DNA from: Pseudomonas batumici
GTDB taxonomy: Bacteria; Pseudomonadota; Gammaproteobacteria; Pseudomonadales; Pseudomonadaceae
Direction: 5' to 3'
Length of the DNA: 64,000 bases
NCBI RefSeq assembly: GCF_000820515.1
Contig: NZ_JXDG01000056.1
Span: 1 to 64,000 of the forward strand
In this document: piece by piece, positions 62,057 to 64,000 of the stretch
How the letters are laid out: the number at the start of each line of letters is the position of its first letter
Position numbering within the stretch: position 1 is the first letter of the stretch
Notes under the pieces: model-generated
The model's input: the letters and a program-made list of their open reading frames with translations, nothing else
The model's database searches: none
What the model was told of the DNA's origin: nothing
Position numbers and translations under genes: made by a program

Positions 62057-62902
62057 TTACCCCTTGACCGCGCCGGCCGTCAGCCCGCGCACGAAATACT
62101 TGCCTGCCACCACATAGACCAGCAGGGTCGGCAGCCCGGCGATCATCGCCGCTGCCATATCAACGTTGTATTCCTTGACCCCGGTACTGGTGTTGACCAG
62201 GTTGTTCAGCGCCACCGTGATCGGTTGCGAATCGCCGCTGGAGAACACCACGCCGAACAGGAAGTCGTTCCAGATCTGGGTGAACTGCCAGATCAGGCAG
62301 ACCATGATGATAGGGGTCGACATCGGCAGAATGATCCGCCGGAAGATGGTGAAGAAACCCGCGCCATCCAGGCGTGCCGCCTTCACCAGCGCATCGGGAA
62401 TGCTGACGTAGTAGTTACGGAAGAACAGCGTGGTGAACGCCAGCCCGTAGACGATATGCACGAACACCAGGCCGGTGGTGGTGCTGGCCAGGCCCATCTT
62501 GCCGAGGGTGAACGAGGCCGGCAGCAGCACGGTCTGGAACGGCAGGAAGCAGCCGAACAGCAACAGGCCGAAGAACAGCTGCGAACCGCGAAAGCGCCAC
62601 ATCGACAACACGTAGCCGTTCAACGCACCGATCGCGGTGGAGACCAGGACCGCCGGAACGGTGATCTTGATCGAGTTCCAGAAGTAACCGTTGACCGTGC
62701 CCCAGGCCTTGACCCAGCCGATGTCGGTGACCACCGTTGGCCAGCTCAGCAGGTTGCCGGTGCTGATGTCTTCCGGCGACTTGAAGCTGGTCAACAACAT
62801 GACCACCAGCGGTACCAGATAGAGCAGCACGGCGAGGAGCAGCACCGCGTAGATGGCGATGCGGCTCAGGCTGATGGACGGTTTGTAGGCGAGACTAGTC
62901 AT
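62057..62902 (-). CDS. gtsC: Glucose ABC transporter permease
   Basis: A 281-residue inner-membrane permease with six helices, of the MalG type. The EAA-loop ISIPDALVKAARLDGAGFFT with IFRRIILPMSTP (about 173-205) contacts the ATPase. It overlaps the 3' end of gtsB by 8 bases and is followed by gtsD after 2 bases, so the three are translationally coupled. Confidence 0.93.
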   Translation of the reverse strand: MTSLAYKPSISLSRIAIYAVLLLAVLLYLVPLVVMLLTSFKSPEDISTGNLLSWPTVVTDIGWVKAWGTVNGYFWNSIKITVPAVLVSTAIGALNGYVLSMWRFRGSQLFFGLLLFGCFLPFQTVLLPASFTLGKMGLASTTTGLVFVHIVYGLAFTTLFFRNYYVSIPDALVKAARLDGAGFFTIFRRIILPMSTPIIMVCLIWQFTQIWNDFLFGVVFSSGDSQPITVALNNLVNTSTGVKEYNVDMAAAMIAGLPTLLVYVVAGKYFVRGLTAGAVKG

Positions 62903-63803
62903 GACGCTTGGCCCTCAGCTCGGAGTACAGGTAAGGCACGATGATCGAGAGAATCGCACCGAGCATCAGGATCGCGCTGGCCGAGCCCATGCCCATCTGG
63001 CCGCGACTGAAGGTGAACGAATACATGAACATGGCGGGCAGGTCGGACGAGTAACCCGGGCCACCGGCCGTCATCGCCGCTACCAGGTCGAAACTCTTGA
63101 TCGCGATGTGCGCCAGGATCATCACCGCACTGAAGAACACCGGACGCAGGCTGGGCAGCACCACTTTCCAGTAGATCGTGGGCATGCTCGCGCCATCGAT
63201 CTGGGCGGCACGAATGATCGATTGATCGACACCGCGCAGACCGGCCAGGAACATCGCCATGATGAACCCCGAGGCCTGCCAGACCGCGGCAATCACCAGG
63301 CAATACACCACGCGATCAGGGTCGATCAGCCAGTCCAGGCGGAAGCCTTCCCAGCCCCAGTCACGCAGCAGCTTATCCAGGCCCATGCCCGGGTTGAGCA
63401 GCCATTTCCAGGCGGTACCGGTGACGATCATCGAGAGCGCCATCGGGTACAGGTAAATGGTGCGGATGAAACCTTCGCGACGGATGCGCTGGTCGAGGAA
63501 CACCGCCAGCAGCACGCCGATCACCAGGGTGACAGCAATGAACAACCCGCCGAAGACCGCCAGGTTCTTGCTCGCCACCCACCAGCGGTCGTTGTCGAAC
63601 AAGCGTGCGTATTGCGCCAGGCCTACCCATTGGTAGGTCGGCAGGAAAGTCGAGTTGGTGAACGACAGTACGAACGTCCACAGGATATAGCCATAGAAGC
63701 CCACCAAGACGATGAACATGCTGGGCGCCAGCACCAGTTTGGGTAGCCAGCGCTGCAACGCATCGAACGGCGAGGCCTTGCTGAACACAGCAACAGAACT
63801 CAT
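62895..63803 (-). CDS. gtsB: Glucose ABC transporter permease
   Basis: A 302-residue MalF-type inner-membrane permease with six main helices. The EAA-loop LRGVDQSIIRAAQIDGASMP followed by IYWKVVLPSLRP (about 190-225) is conserved. The start at 63803 was chosen; an ATG three codons upstream is possible and neither has a strong ribosome site. A REP doublet fills much of the spacer to gtsA. Confidence 0.9.
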   Translation of the reverse strand: MSSVAVFSKASPFDALQRWLPKLVLAPSMFIVLVGFYGYILWTFVLSFTNSTFLPTYQWVGLAQYARLFDNDRWWVASKNLAVFGGLFIAVTLVIGVLLAVFLDQRIRREGFIRTIYLYPMALSMIVTGTAWKWLLNPGMGLDKLLRDWGWEGFRLDWLIDPDRVVYCLVIAAVWQASGFIMAMFLAGLRGVDQSIIRAAQIDGASMPTIYWKVVLPSLRPVFFSAVMILAHIAIKSFDLVAAMTAGGPGYSSDLPAMFMYSFTFSRGQMGMGSASAILMLGAILSIIVPYLYSELRAKRHD

Positions 63804-63847
63804 GGGAAGCATCCAGTACAGGGAAAAGGACTACATGCGGATCCCTT

Positions 63848-63937
63848 GCAGGAGCCGGCTTGCTGGCGATTGCGGTGTATCAGTGGGTGAATCCGCTGAC
63901 TGACATTGCGCTATCGCTGGCAAGCCAGCTCCTACAG
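63848..63937. repeat. REP doublet between gtsA and gtsB
   Basis: GCAGGAGCCGGCTTGCTGGC at the left faces ATCGCTGGCAAGCCAGCTCC at the right, inside the operon between the binding-protein gene and the permease gene. It should form a hairpin in the transcript. Confidence 0.9.
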
Positions 63938-63957
63938 GGGGCCTGCGGAGCTAAGAA

Positions 63958-64000
63958 TTACTTGGCAGACTTGACCGCTGCGCCGAGTTTCTTGGCGGCA
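63958..64000 (-). CDS. gtsA: Glucose ABC transporter substrate-binding protein (3' end)
   Basis: Only the last 13 complete residues (AAKKLGAAVKSAK) and the TAA stop are visible; the gene continues beyond the window. A lysine/alanine-rich C-terminus and the position upstream of gtsB support the periplasmic glucose-binding protein GtsA. Confidence 0.75.
   Translation of the reverse strand, partial: AAKKLGAAVKSAK

Overview
The window is a high-GC gammaproteobacterial chromosome segment that fits the genus Pseudomonas, most likely the fluorescens group. Evidence: the gts/oprB glucose uptake operon next to hexR, zwf, pgl and eda; a fadD2-fadD1 pair beside a lysophospholipase-like gene and a MaoC/PhaJ gene; an OprD-family porin; MASE2-GGDEF and PAS-PAS-MCP signalling proteins; and many copies of a REP repeat with the core GGAGCCGGCTTGCTGGCGAT. 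Coding density is high. I saw no rRNA, tRNA, CRISPR array, prophage or transposase.

Layout. 1-1.7 kb: 3' end of nrdB, its terminator, a small chorismate-mutase-like remnant and a hicAB toxin-antitoxin pair. 1.9-8.5 kb: small regulators and enzymes, namely a LexA-boxed XRE regulator, a P-loop kinase, a GlxA-type AraC regulator divergent from an SDR, an exported amidase, and an MBL-fold hydrolase divergent from a TetR regulator. 8.6-12 kb: a MASE2 diguanylate cyclase, a soluble BdlA-like chemotaxis transducer and a DUF1003 protein. 12-21.6 kb: a LysR regulator divergent from a CTP-synthase-like amidotransferase, glpQ, an OprD porin, an MFS transporter divergent from a DUF1445 protein, a serine-rich coiled-coil protein and a membrane MCP. 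22-32 kb: a Pit phosphate transporter, a LysR/SDR divergent pair, an ECF42 sigma factor with its DGPF partner, tandem GNAT acetyltransferases, a delta-60-repeat protein and alaC.

33-36.3 kb: the gluconate module gntR / gntK-gntP, with three copies of one operator-like motif. 36.3-46.9 kb: mixed single genes, including a DUF998 protein, a uronate-dehydrogenase-like SDR, gstA with a LysR regulator, an orphan betaine-type binding protein, an orphan FecI-like sigma factor, a PhnD-like protein with a fatty acid desaturase, and brkB-def. 47-52.5 kb: the fatty-acid activation cluster fadD1, fadD2, alpha/beta hydrolase and MaoC hydratase. 52.6-54.1 kb: a DUF3820 protein and a class V aminotransferase. 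54.2-64 kb: central glucose catabolism.

How genes work together: OprB and GtsABCD bring glucose in. Zwf, Pgl and Eda supply Entner-Doudoroff steps (edd and glk are not in view). HexR, divergent from zwf, is the expected regulator. GntP and GntK feed gluconate into the same pathway at 6-phosphogluconate. A REP doublet sits between gtsA and gtsB. I found no clear new multi-gene system. The points most worth following are the shared gnt operator motif, the LexA box over the promoter of the XRE regulator, the ECF42-type promoter upstream of the DGPF gene, and several perfect inverted repeats next to uncharacterised genes.
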